Source: an uncultured Arcanobacterium sp. (GTDB taxonomy: Bacteria > Actinomycetota > Actinomycetes > Actinomycetales > Actinomycetaceae). Taken from it: a stretch of DNA of 31,285 nucleotides. The position numbers were made by a program, and so were the translations under genes. Location of the stretch: contig NZ_CAMXYE010000004.1 in NCBI RefSeq assembly GCF_947253055.1, positions 1 through 31,285 on the forward strand. The letters are read 5' to 3'. The notes under the pieces were generated by a model. That model was not told the DNA's origin. It saw only the letters and a list, made by a program, of their open reading frames with translations, and did no database searches. This document shows positions 16,686 through 24,458 of the stretch, one piece after another (the stretch's first letter is position 1; the number at the start of each line of letters is the position of its first letter).

Positions 16686-16704
16686 TTAGGGTAGGCTTAC
16701 CTCT
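16686..16704 (+). promoter_or_regulatory. DtxR/IdeR-type iron box
   Basis: TTAGGGTAGGCTTACCTCT agrees with the DtxR/IdeR consensus TTAGGTTAGSCTAACCTAA at about 15 of 19 positions and keeps the AGG.TA.GC.TA.CCT dyad. It lies 112 bp before the GTG of the next gene. Iron-repressed expression of that gene is inference. Confidence 0.6.
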
Positions 16705-16709
16705 AGAAA

Positions 16710-16796
16710 TTCGGACTTGCCAGAGGTTGGCACTTCTCCGAAATCCGCAACTTTCTTTTCACTACCCGAAATGCCACCGCATTTGCACTAATGCGG
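16710..16796 (+). promoter_or_regulatory. Structured leader upstream of the DUF2470-like gene
   Basis: Two inverted repeats are seen between the iron box and the start codon. TTCGGA (16710-16715) pairs with TCCGAA (16737-16742), enclosing TGCCA (16718-16722) and TGGCA (16728-16732). A second hairpin, CCGCAT (16777-16782) with ATGCGG (16791-16796), ends 7 nt before the GGAGG Shine-Dalgarno. Neither has a U-tract. Confidence 0.45.
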
Positions 16797-16815
16797 GCTA
16801 AGAGGAGGATAGTTC

Positions 16816-17652
16816 GTGCAGGTAAAGCCCAATATGCGGGAGACTCAGAGCGCGGCGAGTGCTGCCCGCCGATTACTTGCGGGCGCCGGTAGCGCAACAG
16901 CTCTTTTCTACGAATATCCCACGGCTCCTAAATTGGATAACTTCGCCCACGGTCTAACGAGCGACGGAGAGCTGGTAATAGTGACGTGCAAACCAGATAT
17001 CCGATTTTTGCCTAACAGCTCTGCCTCCACTACCACGAACCACACAATAAATGAGCTAAATTCCGCGGAAACGTATCGAATCCGCTTTGAAATATCACGC
17101 GATGCACCTCGTTTTGACGTAAAAATCCTCACCGCGTCGCTGCATTTACTCGGAGATTTATGCTGGGTAGCGCCGGCAAAAGTTGCTCGGCTACTCAGTG
17201 ACGATAAACTTCCGGAAAACTTGCGGGTATTACTGGGAGTGCCCGGAGCACGTCTAGCAACTATCCACTTTCAGCAAGCCGTACTACACGATCCGAATGG
17301 CATAACTCCACTGAGCCGCGTCGAAATAATTTCTGCTTCTACTGCTCAATTCCCCAGTTCAGCCCAAGAGCTCGACTGCTATGCCTTAGTGGGTGCACAA
17401 CCAAATAATGTGCTCAGTCGGGTCTGCCGAGCTGTAGTAGCAGGGCAGGCACCAGGAAAAGTTTGCTCTAAATGCCCGCTAAAACTCGCGCACGCATCAC
17501 TAGCCAATAGAGTATTTTGCGCAGATATCGATAGCAGCGGGGTTACTTTGATGTATGTGGGAATAGGGGAAATGACCACAGTGTATGCACAGTTTTCCGA
17601 GCCGGTAAAAAATATATCGCAATTTAGCGCCCAACTTAGCCAGCTCGGGTAG
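16816..17652 (+). CDS. DUF2470-like protein, probably iron-regulated
   Basis: 278 residues from a GTG with GGAGG seven nt upstream. The N-terminal half (ARRLLAGAGSATALFYEY, GLTSDGELVIVTCKPD, FEISRDAPRFDVKILTASLHLLGDL) and the C-terminal FCADIDSSGVTLMY, then VYAQFSEPVKNI, resemble actinobacterial proteins with a DUF2470 (HugZ C-terminal-like) fold, where a Vdr.G..l..r..F..PV pattern closes the domain. The usual HMNxDH motif is not seen; a CSKCPLKLAH segment stands near that place. HugZ relatives handle heme, which fits the iron box upstream and the heme genes nearby, but no catalytic role can be claimed. There is no signal peptide, so it should be cytoplasmic. Confidence 0.5.
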   Translation: MQVKPNMRETQSAASAARRLLAGAGSATALFYEYPTAPKLDNFAHGLTSDGELVIVTCKPDIRFLPNSSASTTTNHTINELNSAETYRIRFEISRDAPRFDVKILTASLHLLGDLCWVAPAKVARLLSDDKLPENLRVLLGVPGARLATIHFQQAVLHDPNGITPLSRVEIISASTAQFPSSAQELDCYALVGAQPNNVLSRVCRAVVAGQAPGKVCSKCPLKLAHASLANRVFCADIDSSGVTLMYVGIGEMTTVYAQFSEPVKNISQFSAQLSQLG

Positions 17653-17703
17653 ATCCAGCCTCGTGATGTGCAAGCTCTTGCGTATCTGACGAACGAGGTT
17701 GGC

Positions 17704-17740
17704 AGGTTGGGGTCCCCGTAACTATCGGGAACCCCAACCT
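17704..17740. terminator. Strong hairpin between convergent genes
   Basis: AGGTTGGGGTCCCCG (17704-17718) pairs with CGGGAACCCCAACCT (17726-17740) around a 7-nt loop, 15 bp with one mismatch. A second copy of the left-arm core (CGAGGTTGG, just upstream) could also pair with CCAACCTCG. It lies 52 bp after the DUF2470-like gene and before the end of the convergent DUF1540 gene. No clear U-tract follows on either strand. Confidence 0.6.
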
Positions 17741-17822
17741 CGCAAACTAAGATTATTACCTACTGGGCGCACTCCACTATTAAAAATACAGTGCAGAACT
17801 ACCGCATTCTAAGAGTATTTCT

Positions 17823-17843
17823 GCTGGCTCTTTCGCAGCCAGC
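17823..17843. terminator. Hairpin just past the DUF1540 stop
   Basis: GCTGGCT (17823-17829) and AGCCAGC (17837-17843) form a 7-bp stem with a 7-nt loop, 16 bp beyond the stop of the minus-strand DUF1540 gene. The plus side is followed by a T-rich stretch (TATTTAAGTTTT). Confidence 0.5.
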
Positions 17844-17859
17844 TATTTAAGTTTTACGC

Positions 17860-18141
17860 TTAGCGGAGTTCGAACGAAGCGCAGTCAGCAGTTTCGCCCA
17901 CCAGTTCAATTTCCTTGGCGGTGCAAAGCAAATTGGAATTGTGTACACATTCCAGACGCTGGCAAGCTCCCACGGTTCCGGCAGCGGTTTCTAAACCGGC
18001 GCGTGCATCCAGAGTTACTAAAGTGCCACAGCTCGGCTGGTTAGTGTGACCAGCAATCGTGATTGCTAAAGCTGTGCAGCCATTATTGTTGAACGCACAT
18101 CCAGTGGCTGAGCAGGATTTAATAGTTGTTGCGGTGCTCAT
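17860..18141 (-). CDS. Cysteine-rich DUF1540 protein (two repeats)
   Basis: 93 residues. Two copies of a DUF1540-like motif are visible: CSATGCAFNNNGCTALAI ... CGTL in the first half and CQRLECVHNSNLLCTAKEI ... CASFE in the second, each with four cysteines spaced as C-x4-C-x6/7-C and a later C. Such small domains probably bind metal, but their role is not known. The start ATG has a GAAAGG Shine-Dalgarno. It stands alone, convergent with the DUF2470-like gene and in the same direction as the heme arm 339 bp upstream of it. Confidence 0.8.
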   Translation of the reverse strand: MSTATTIKSCSATGCAFNNNGCTALAITIAGHTNQPSCGTLVTLDARAGLETAAGTVGACQRLECVHNSNLLCTAKEIELVGETADCASFELR

Positions 18142-18452
18142 GATGAAAACCTTTCGATTGTTAATCCTGCGTATCTGACGCTTTTAGTCTAAGAAGCCCT
18201 AAAAATTACACAACGCAGGATTGCCTCACCAATATTCGCTATTTACAGTTTTCCTAAATCGCCGGCAGAATCTGACGTATCGCCACTTATCCGCTTATTA
18301 CTGCGGTTTTCTCTTCTAAAAGAATTTTTTGCCCGTAATTCTTATAGCCGCTGTTCCCCGCGAAATAGCCAATTAACGAAAACAAAGTATTTCGTTATAT
18401 GAAGAAATAAAGAGAATGCCGCACTACTCTTGAATACTTCAGTCGAAGTTAT
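18142..18452. other. Intergenic region between hemL and the DUF1540 gene
   Basis: No gene is supported. It must hold the minus-strand promoter of the DUF1540 gene and the end of the hemL transcript. A short inverted repeat (TATTTC ... GAAATA, near 18388-18409) and a small hairpin (ACTTC-agtc-GAAGT, near 18437-18450) are visible; neither is a convincing terminator. Confidence 0.4.
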
Positions 18453-18494
18453 TTAATCAGCATTCTTTAATCAACATTCTTTAATCAGCATTCT
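18453..18494. repeat. Three 14-bp tandem copies spanning the hemL stop codon
   Basis: TTAATCAGCATTCT occurs at 18453-18466, 18467-18480 (one change) and 18481-18494. The third copy holds the last codons (ENAD) and TAA of hemL on minus; the other two lie just after the stop. Confidence 0.9.
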
Positions 18495-19893
18495 CGGAGC
18501 AGAACTGCGCCAATTTTGCCGCTGCCCGCGGCAAAGCCGCAAAAATTCTCTCTAAAGCACTATCGCTGTGGGCAGCAGAAACAAACCACGCTTCGAAACA
18601 CGAAGGAGGTAGCGCAATTCCTTCCTCCAGCATGGCGTGGAAAAATACGTTATACATTTGCGCATTTTGCTGCTGCGCAGCGGCGTAATTGTGCACACCC
18701 GCTTGCGCCGGATCTGCACCAAAAAAGACGCTAAAGAGATTGGCGGCGGTGTTTATCTGATAGGGAATTTCCAGCTTAGTAAATTCAGCCGCTAAGTGTT
18801 GGCAAATTTGCTGCGCTACCGTATCTACTCGTTCGTAGACCGCTCTATCGGCAAGTTCTAAAGTCTTTAATCCAGCCGCCGTCGCCAAAGGATTTCCGGA
18901 GAGAGTGCCCGCTTGATAAACCGCACCTACCGGAGCTAAATGTTCCATAATTTCCCGGGCTCCGCCTACGGCAGCTAGTGGCATTCCCCCGCCAACCACT
19001 TTTCCGAAAGTATAAATATCCGGTAGGTAACTGGCTGCCGCCAATTCTTTGCGCACCCACTCTTGGCGCGCGGCTACATCAGTGGTCGCTTCCGGCGGAA
19101 GAGGAGCTCCATTCCACTTCTTCCCATAGCCGGTTTCGTATCCCCAGAATCCAGCCGGAGATGCGCGGAAGCCGGTCAACACTTCGTCGAGAATCATCAA
19201 AGCTCCATACTGGCTAGTGACCTCCCGAATCACCTGGTTAAACCCATTAATTGGCGGAACTATTCCCATATTTGCCGGAGACGCTTCGGTAATTACTGCT
19301 GCGATTTCAGTGCCCCGCAACTGGAAAACTTCTCGGAGAGCTGCCGCGTCATTATAGGGAATCACCAGTGTATCTGCCGCCGTTCCCCGCGGTACACCTG
19401 CCGAACCGGGCAAACCTTGCGTGGCTACTCCAGAGCCCGCTGCCGCCAGTAAGCCATCAGAATGCCCATGATAGCAGCCAGCAAATTTGACTATAACCTC
19501 GCGCCCGGTGACTCCCCGCGCCAGGCGAATCGCCGTCATGGTGGCTTCGGTGCCGGTAGAAACCATGCGCACTTGTTCCGCACCTGGCACTCGCGCCGTG
19601 ATGGCATTTGCTAAATCCGTTTCACTCTCGGTTGGAGCTCCGAAACTCAAACCTTTTGCCGCAGCTGCTTGCACCGCTGCGACCACTTCTGGGTGAGCGT
19701 GGCCGAGGAGAGCTGGCCCCCACGTGCACACTAAATCCACATATTCTTTGCCATCGATATCGTAAATATAAGGGCCACGAGCAGCACTTATAAAACGCGG
19801 CGCGCCGCCTACTGACCCGAAAGCGCGCACCGGAGAATTTACTCCTCCGGGAATTGCCACTTTTGCTTTTGCGAATGCTGCTTCTGCTTTCAT
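18481..19893 (-). CDS. hemL: Glutamate-1-semialdehyde 2,1-aminomutase
   Basis: 470 residues. It converts glutamate-1-semialdehyde to 5-aminolevulinate, step two of the C5 route. The N-terminal IPGGVNSPVRAF, STGTEATMTAIRLARG, FAGCYHGHSDGLL and LDEVLTGFR are family marks, and the PLP lysine is K298 in TFGKVVGGGMPLA. It is longer than the usual ~430 because of an insert of roughly 35-40 residues between GFW (250) and LPDIYTFGK (290), containing KKWNGAPLPPEATTD. Its ATG overlaps the hemB stop by 4 nt (ATGA), and it is the last gene of the minus heme arm. The stop codon sits in a triple 14-bp repeat. Confidence 0.96.
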   Translation of the reverse strand: MKAEAAFAKAKVAIPGGVNSPVRAFGSVGGAPRFISAARGPYIYDIDGKEYVDLVCTWGPALLGHAHPEVVAAVQAAAAKGLSFGAPTESETDLANAITARVPGAEQVRMVSTGTEATMTAIRLARGVTGREVIVKFAGCYHGHSDGLLAAAGSGVATQGLPGSAGVPRGTAADTLVIPYNDAAALREVFQLRGTEIAAVITEASPANMGIVPPINGFNQVIREVTSQYGALMILDEVLTGFRASPAGFWGYETGYGKKWNGAPLPPEATTDVAARQEWVRKELAAASYLPDIYTFGKVVGGGMPLAAVGGAREIMEHLAPVGAVYQAGTLSGNPLATAAGLKTLELADRAVYERVDTVAQQICQHLAAEFTKLEIPYQINTAANLFSVFFGADPAQAGVHNYAAAQQQNAQMYNVFFHAMLEEGIALPPSCFEAWFVSAAHSDSALERIFAALPRAAAKLAQFCSENAD

Positions 19894-20876
19894 CGCTCTA
19901 CTCCGCTTCTTTTCGCTACTTCAAGTGCCCAATAAGTCAAGATTACATCGGCGCCGGCGCGAGCAATAGAGATTAGCGATTCCTGAATTGCCCGCTCCCG
20001 ATCAATCCAGCCTTTCGCGGCAGCCGCTTCTAACATCGCATATTCTCCACTCACTTGATAGGCAGCTACCGGCACCTGCACGGCGGCAGCCACATCAGCT
20101 ACGACGTCTAAATAATGGCTGGCCGGTTTCACCATCACAATATCGGCCCCTTCAGAAATATCTAGCAACGCCTCCCGCAGACCTTCTTTACGGTTCGCAG
20201 GATCTTGCTGATAAGTTCGACGATTCCCCTTTAGAGTGGAGCCCACCGCTTCGCGGAAAGGCCCAAAAAAAGCAGATGCATATTTTGCTGAATACGCCAT
20301 TATTGCAACATCGCTAAATCCAGCTGCATCTAAAGCCTGGCGAATATAGCGCACCTGCCCGTCCATCATTCCAGAAGGGCTCACCATATGGGCACCTGCT
20401 TGCGCCTGCGATAGTGCCATTTTGGCATAGAGCGGCAAAGTGGCGTCATTATCTACCGTCCCGTCGTCTCGCACCACTCCACAATGGCCATGACTAGTAA
20501 ATTCATCAAGGCAGGTATCGGCGCAAATGACGAGGGCATCGCCCACTTCTTCCCGAATTGCCGAGATTCCCTGATTCAAAATTCCCGCTTCTGCCCATGC
20601 ATTCGATCCGATGGCGTCTTTCTGCTCTGGAAGCGGCACCCCAAATAAATCGATACCTCCAACGCCCGCTTCTACTAGCTCTCTTGCCAAAGCGCGAATT
20701 GAATCTAGTGTGTGCTGATACTGCCCCGGCAAAGCAGAAATTGGCTCCGGAGCGGTGATTCCCGCCCGCACAAACGCTGGGTACAGCAACTGACTAGGAG
20801 AAATACGAGTTTCTGCCACGAGCTCACGCAAAGCTTTTGTACTCCGCAACCGGCGCGGTCTTTGTAGTAAATCCAT
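19890..20876 (-). CDS. hemB: Porphobilinogen synthase (5-aminolevulinate dehydratase)
   Basis: 328 residues, full length. It condenses two 5-aminolevulinates to porphobilinogen. The two Schiff-base lysines are K198 (MAYSAKYASAF) and K250 (VMVKPA). The metal loop reads C122-L-D124 ... H-G-H-C132: the outer two cysteines of the zinc triad are kept while the middle one is Asp, a pattern I associate with actinobacterial HemB. GPFREAVGS and NRRTYQQDPANR form the usual active-site lid region. It starts 21 nt after the hemD stop and overlaps hemL by 4 nt. Confidence 0.96.
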   Translation of the reverse strand: MDLLQRPRRLRSTKALRELVAETRISPSQLLYPAFVRAGITAPEPISALPGQYQHTLDSIRALARELVEAGVGGIDLFGVPLPEQKDAIGSNAWAEAGILNQGISAIREEVGDALVICADTCLDEFTSHGHCGVVRDDGTVDNDATLPLYAKMALSQAQAGAHMVSPSGMMDGQVRYIRQALDAAGFSDVAIMAYSAKYASAFFGPFREAVGSTLKGNRRTYQQDPANRKEGLREALLDISEGADIVMVKPASHYLDVVADVAAAVQVPVAAYQVSGEYAMLEAAAAKGWIDRERAIQESLISIARAGADVILTYWALEVAKRSGVER

Positions 20877-20897
20877 TATTAACTCCTCTACTCTCTG

Positions 20898-21857
20898 CTA
20901 TTTTCTATTATTTTCTAGGTCTATTTTTACAATAAGTTTTGCAATATCGGCGGCGGTGGGGCTCGCAGCAACTCCGATTACCTCTAAACCAGCTCGCTGA
21001 GCATCTTGGGCACTCTGCTCACCCAAGGCAATTATCGGCGCTGGGCGTACTCGGGCAACTGCTGTAAGCTGTGCATACGCCACAGCCGCCGAACCGGCAG
21101 TCACCACCACGATATCGGCGTCATAAAAATCTTCTGCGAGGCAAGGTAAAGAGTACGGGGAATAAATAGCGACTTTTTCTACTTGCATTCCAAATTTCTG
21201 CACTCCGGCCAACAAAGTAGGTTTTGCCTGCTTAGAGCCAAGAATCCAAGCACAAGGCGGATTTTGTGCCGCTGCACCGGTATCCTCCGCCAGCTGCTCC
21301 GAAAGCATCCCGAGCAGAGCGCGCGCATTCGCGGCCGGAGTAAGTGCACAAGTAATGCCGATATTCTGCAAAGCGGCAGCTGTCTTTTCTCCGACGACGC
21401 CGTAGCGACTACCACGCGCCGCTAAACTCTGGAACTGCGCAATCTGCGCTTTATCCAAATATTCAAAACTGCGAGCGGAGGTAAAGAATACCCAATCCGG
21501 AAAAGTAGCAGGAAGTTGGAAATTCTCTTTTTTATAGTCGGTGAGTGGCGCAGCGACTACGGAAAAATTTTCCACAGCGCCTACTGGGCAGGGGTTATTT
21601 TCTGCACGGATTTCTGTACGATTTTCTGCGCCGCTCTTTACGTAGGTTTCTGCGCGTCTTCCATTTGCAGATTTTTCTGTGTGGCTTTCGGTGTAGATTT
21701 CTGTGTAGCTTTCGGTGCGGCTTCTGGCGGTTTCGCCAGCCCGCGCAGGATTTTGCCGCAAACAGGCGGCAATTTCCTGCGCCAGCTGCTCCCGCTTTTG
21801 CGTCACTACAATTCGCATCACACCAACACCATTTTTACTCGTTTTTCGCTCAGCCAT
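20898..21857 (-). CDS. hemD: Uroporphyrinogen-III synthase with a repetitive insert
   Basis: 319 residues, longer than the usual ~250-270. It closes hydroxymethylbilane to uroporphyrinogen III. The fold shows as MRIVVTQKREQLAQEIA at the start, then VVAAPLTDY, DWVFFTSARSFEYL, GVVGEKTAAALQ, VEKVAIYSPY, VVVTAGSAAVAYAQL and PIIALGEQSAQDAQRAG. Between about residues 38 and 90 there is a low-complexity insert of TE-x-Y/H units (TESYTEIYTESHTEKS), encoded by a 12-bp imperfect tandem repeat. The start is uncertain: MRIVVTQ, 13 codons in, fits the family better, but neither ATG has a clear Shine-Dalgarno. It follows hemC by 29 nt and precedes hemB by 21 nt. Confidence 0.9.
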   Translation of the reverse strand: MAERKTSKNGVGVMRIVVTQKREQLAQEIAACLRQNPARAGETARSRTESYTEIYTESHTEKSANGRRAETYVKSGAENRTEIRAENNPCPVGAVENFSVVAAPLTDYKKENFQLPATFPDWVFFTSARSFEYLDKAQIAQFQSLAARGSRYGVVGEKTAAALQNIGITCALTPAANARALLGMLSEQLAEDTGAAAQNPPCAWILGSKQAKPTLLAGVQKFGMQVEKVAIYSPYSLPCLAEDFYDADIVVVTAGSAAVAYAQLTAVARVRPAPIIALGEQSAQDAQRAGLEVIGVAASPTAADIAKLIVKIDLENNRK

Positions 21858-21886
21858 TCCCAGTTTTCTCAGTCACTCCGCTGCTC

Positions 21887-23050
21887 TCAGTCGCTCCCGC
21901 TGCCCCGAGCTTTCACCGCCTGCAAATTAGCTATTTCCCCCGCGCCTTGCGCCAGAAGTTGCGCAGCTACTCGCTGGCCAAGCGCCGCCGCCTGGGCATC
22001 TATTTGCGGAATTTCACAAGGGGAAAAAGCAGCATATTCCCGGCTGGAAAATTTCTCTGCGGCGCAGCATCTTTCTTTTCCATCTAAGGAAAATACGCCC
22101 GCCACCAGCTGCGAATCTGCAAGCTGAGAATCCACTATCTTTACCCCCACCGGAGCTGCACATCCCGCATTTAATCCCGCCAATACAGCGCGCTCCGCAA
22201 AGGCGGCGGCGCGCGCGGCATTGTTATTAATTTTAGCTAGAGCCTGCGCAAGAGCACTCTCTGAATTCCAAGGAGCGTCTTCACTCCGGCATTCCACCGC
22301 CAAGCGCCCCTGCGCCGGCGCCGGGAAAATATCTAGCTCTTCTGTGATGGCAGCGCAGCGATGCAGCCGCTCTAATCCCGCCTTAGCGAGAATTACGCCA
22401 TCTAAATCACCACGGAGCTTGGCGTTACCCTTGCCCGCCGCATTTGTATCGCTAGTTGCTTTGGCGCGGCCAGCCGTATCAGCGCCGCCTGCCATACCGG
22501 TGCCGCCATCCGCATTAATGCCATCAACAGTATCAGTACCACTAGCTGTATCAATACCACTCGCCTTATCCACCACACCACTGGCTTTGATACGCGCCAA
22601 ACGAGTATCGATATTGCCCCGAATATCCACTATTTGCAGATCGGGGCGAATTGCCCTAATTTGTGCCGCGCGGCGCGGAGAGCCGGTGCCGATAAGCGAA
22701 TTTTTCGGAAGTTCCGCCAAAGATAGAGAATCTCGCGCACACAAGACGTCGCTCGGGGCGGCTCCAGTAGGTACAGCTCCGATTGCTAAACCCGGAATTG
22801 CGGCCGTCGGCAAATCTTTGAAACTGTGCACTGCAATATCACATTCTTTATGCAGTAGAGCCGTGCGCAAAGCAGCTGCAAAAACGCCAATACCCCCTAG
22901 TTCTACCAGGGAGCGGGTACTTATATCTCCTTTGGTCTGAATAATCTTTAATTCAACATCCAGCCCCTGCGCTTCAAGCAGACGCGCCACTGCCAGCGAC
23001 TGCGTTTTCGCCAATTCAGAACCGCGCGTTCCCAAAATTATTTTATGCAA
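21887..23050 (-). CDS. hemC: Hydroxymethylbilane synthase (porphobilinogen deaminase) with a repetitive insert
   Basis: 387 residues against the usual ~310. It links four porphobilinogens. Family marks are LGTRGSELAKTQ, IIQTKGD, AVHSFKDLPT, GTGSPRRAAQI, RGNIDTRL and the dipyrromethane-cofactor cysteine C297 in LNAGCAAPVG. Residues about 155-213, between TRLARIK and LDGVILAKAGL, are an added hexapeptide-repeat insert (ASGIDT, ASGTDT, AGGADT and variants). The start is TTG (23048-23050), fixed by AGGAG six nt upstream and by the family N-terminus; it overlaps the cgoX stop by 8 nt. The insert falls where the core enzyme has a loop, so activity is probably kept. Confidence 0.95.
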   Translation of the reverse strand: MHKIILGTRGSELAKTQSLAVARLLEAQGLDVELKIIQTKGDISTRSLVELGGIGVFAAALRTALLHKECDIAVHSFKDLPTAAIPGLAIGAVPTGAAPSDVLCARDSLSLAELPKNSLIGTGSPRRAAQIRAIRPDLQIVDIRGNIDTRLARIKASGVVDKASGIDTASGTDTVDGINADGGTGMAGGADTAGRAKATSDTNAAGKGNAKLRGDLDGVILAKAGLERLHRCAAITEELDIFPAPAQGRLAVECRSEDAPWNSESALAQALAKINNNAARAAAFAERAVLAGLNAGCAAPVGVKIVDSQLADSQLVAGVFSLDGKERCCAAEKFSSREYAAFSPCEIPQIDAQAAALGQRVAAQLLAQGAGEIANLQAVKARGSGSD

Positions 23051-24458
23051 ACTCTGCTCCTGTCTTTACTGCGTGCGTCACCACTGCTCCCAAACCGGTG
23101 CCGGCGATCCAAGCACCCGTCGCCCCCAATCCCGGGATTTGCGCCAACTGCTCCGTCAAACACTCTAAATTCTTCCGATGAGTAGGAGTCTGCGGGCTCA
23201 AAGAAGCTCCCCAAGATACGATACGCGCATCGAGAAGATTTTCTGCCGCAATTTCACAATCAAGTACTGCTTGCGCATCTAAAAATGCTTCACGCACAGC
23301 CGGATAAGGCAGCTGCTGGGCTGACCTGCCATAAGAAAGCCGAATTGCGTGCGTGCTGCCGCCGTGTACTTTCGCTAAAGCATCGGCTGCCCACGGCCAT
23401 TTCACCGAATAGTGAGTAAGAGCTTTTGCCTCCACCACTCGCCCTTTTACCGCTACTGCACTGGGCTCGATTAAAGCGCCCGATCCGCGCGGGGCGGCGT
23501 CTAAAGCCGGATCTTTAATAATTAAGGTGACGCCGGCAATCTTTGCTCCCTGCGGTACTTTCCACGCCTCCGGTATATCGAGCGGAGAAATTTTCCGCAA
23601 CAGTTCTAGCGCCGATACTCCGTCGACCGCGATAAGTAATTTTGGCGCAGTTATTACCTCTTCACTGCCACGCACTGGGCGGGGCCTCGCCCGCGTACCA
23701 GCAGATTTCGCTACGAGAATCGAAAATCCGTTCTTATCATGTAATACGTCGGTAGCAATTAAACCGCGGCGAATTTTGCCGCCAAATTTTTCTATCTGCT
23801 GTGCCAGCATAAATGCCACTTGATGCATACCACCTACCGGTTGGCCTAAAATCGGGGTGTTTTTCGGGCGCAGCCGGCGCACAGCGGCAATTAACGAACC
23901 TTCCACACGCAGAGCTGACACAATACCAGGAGCAATAGCAGAAAGCGCCAAAATCTCTGGGTCAGCCGTATGCACCCCACCCGCCACCGGAGCAACCATT
24001 TTTTCTAGTACGGCCGCTCCGAGACGTTTACGCACTAATTCTCCGAGCGTCTTGGCATCTGCCCCGATATCGCTTGCCAGTTCGAGATCTTTCCGAGCTA
24101 CGGCATACTCGGCCGCAGTGAGCATCTCAAACGCCGGATCTTCCCAAGAGCTCGGAATTCCCCATACTCCTTGCGCAATAGGAGCAGCTGCTCCGCCTTT
24201 CCAAATCCACGATCTCCCTTGTGGATTCTTCACTTTTAAACCCAGCTCCGCACATAAATTATTCAGAGCCGCGCTGCGTAAAGCATAAGATTCTGCCCCT
24301 AAATCAAGGCGAACTCCGCCTACATATCCAGCGGCAGTGAGCCCTCCTAAATGTTGGCGCGCTTCAATCACCGTAGGTTTTATTCCGCGTTTTACCAGTT
24401 CATAGGCAGCACTAAGGCCAGCGATTCCCGCCCCGAGCACTATTACTTCTTCACCCAC
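23043..24458 (-). CDS. cgoX: Coproporphyrinogen III oxidase, FAD-dependent (HemY/CgoX type)
   Basis: 471 residues from a GTG at 24456-24458. The frame is open 35 codons further upstream, but that part lies in hemE and is not family-like. The FAD-binding fold starts at once (EVIVLGAGIAGLSAAYELVKRG) and is followed by IEARQHLGG and LDLGAESYALR. APVAGGVHTADPEILALSAIAP and VGGMHQVAFMLA are typical of the protoporphyrinogen/coproporphyrinogen oxidase family. In monoderms with CpfC and ChdC, as here, this enzyme oxidises coproporphyrinogen III to coproporphyrin III. It overlaps hemE by 8 nt and hemC by 8 nt. Older annotations would name it hemG/hemY. Confidence 0.93.
   Translation of the reverse strand: MGEEVIVLGAGIAGLSAAYELVKRGIKPTVIEARQHLGGLTAAGYVGGVRLDLGAESYALRSAALNNLCAELGLKVKNPQGRSWIWKGGAAAPIAQGVWGIPSSWEDPAFEMLTAAEYAVARKDLELASDIGADAKTLGELVRKRLGAAVLEKMVAPVAGGVHTADPEILALSAIAPGIVSALRVEGSLIAAVRRLRPKNTPILGQPVGGMHQVAFMLAQQIEKFGGKIRRGLIATDVLHDKNGFSILVAKSAGTRARPRPVRGSEEVITAPKLLIAVDGVSALELLRKISPLDIPEAWKVPQGAKIAGVTLIIKDPALDAAPRGSGALIEPSAVAVKGRVVEAKALTHYSVKWPWAADALAKVHGGSTHAIRLSYGRSAQQLPYPAVREAFLDAQAVLDCEIAAENLLDARIVSWGASLSPQTPTHRKNLECLTEQLAQIPGLGATGAWIAGTGLGAVVTHAVKTGAEFA

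Noticed and set aside
17679..18180. 13-bp direct repeat TGCGTATCTGACG at 17679-17691 and 18168-18180 flanking the DUF1540 gene
   Set aside because: A few 13-mers are expected to recur by chance in 31 kb; there are no inverted ends or transposase, so a mobile unit is not supported.
18300..18345. Hairpin TTCT-aaa-AGAA followed by TTTTTT on plus
   Set aside because: The stem is only 4 bp and no plus-strand gene lies upstream that it could end.
21516..22127. Long plus-strand ORFs over hemD and hemC
   Set aside because: They are antisense shadows of genes with strong family motifs, extended by the repetitive inserts.
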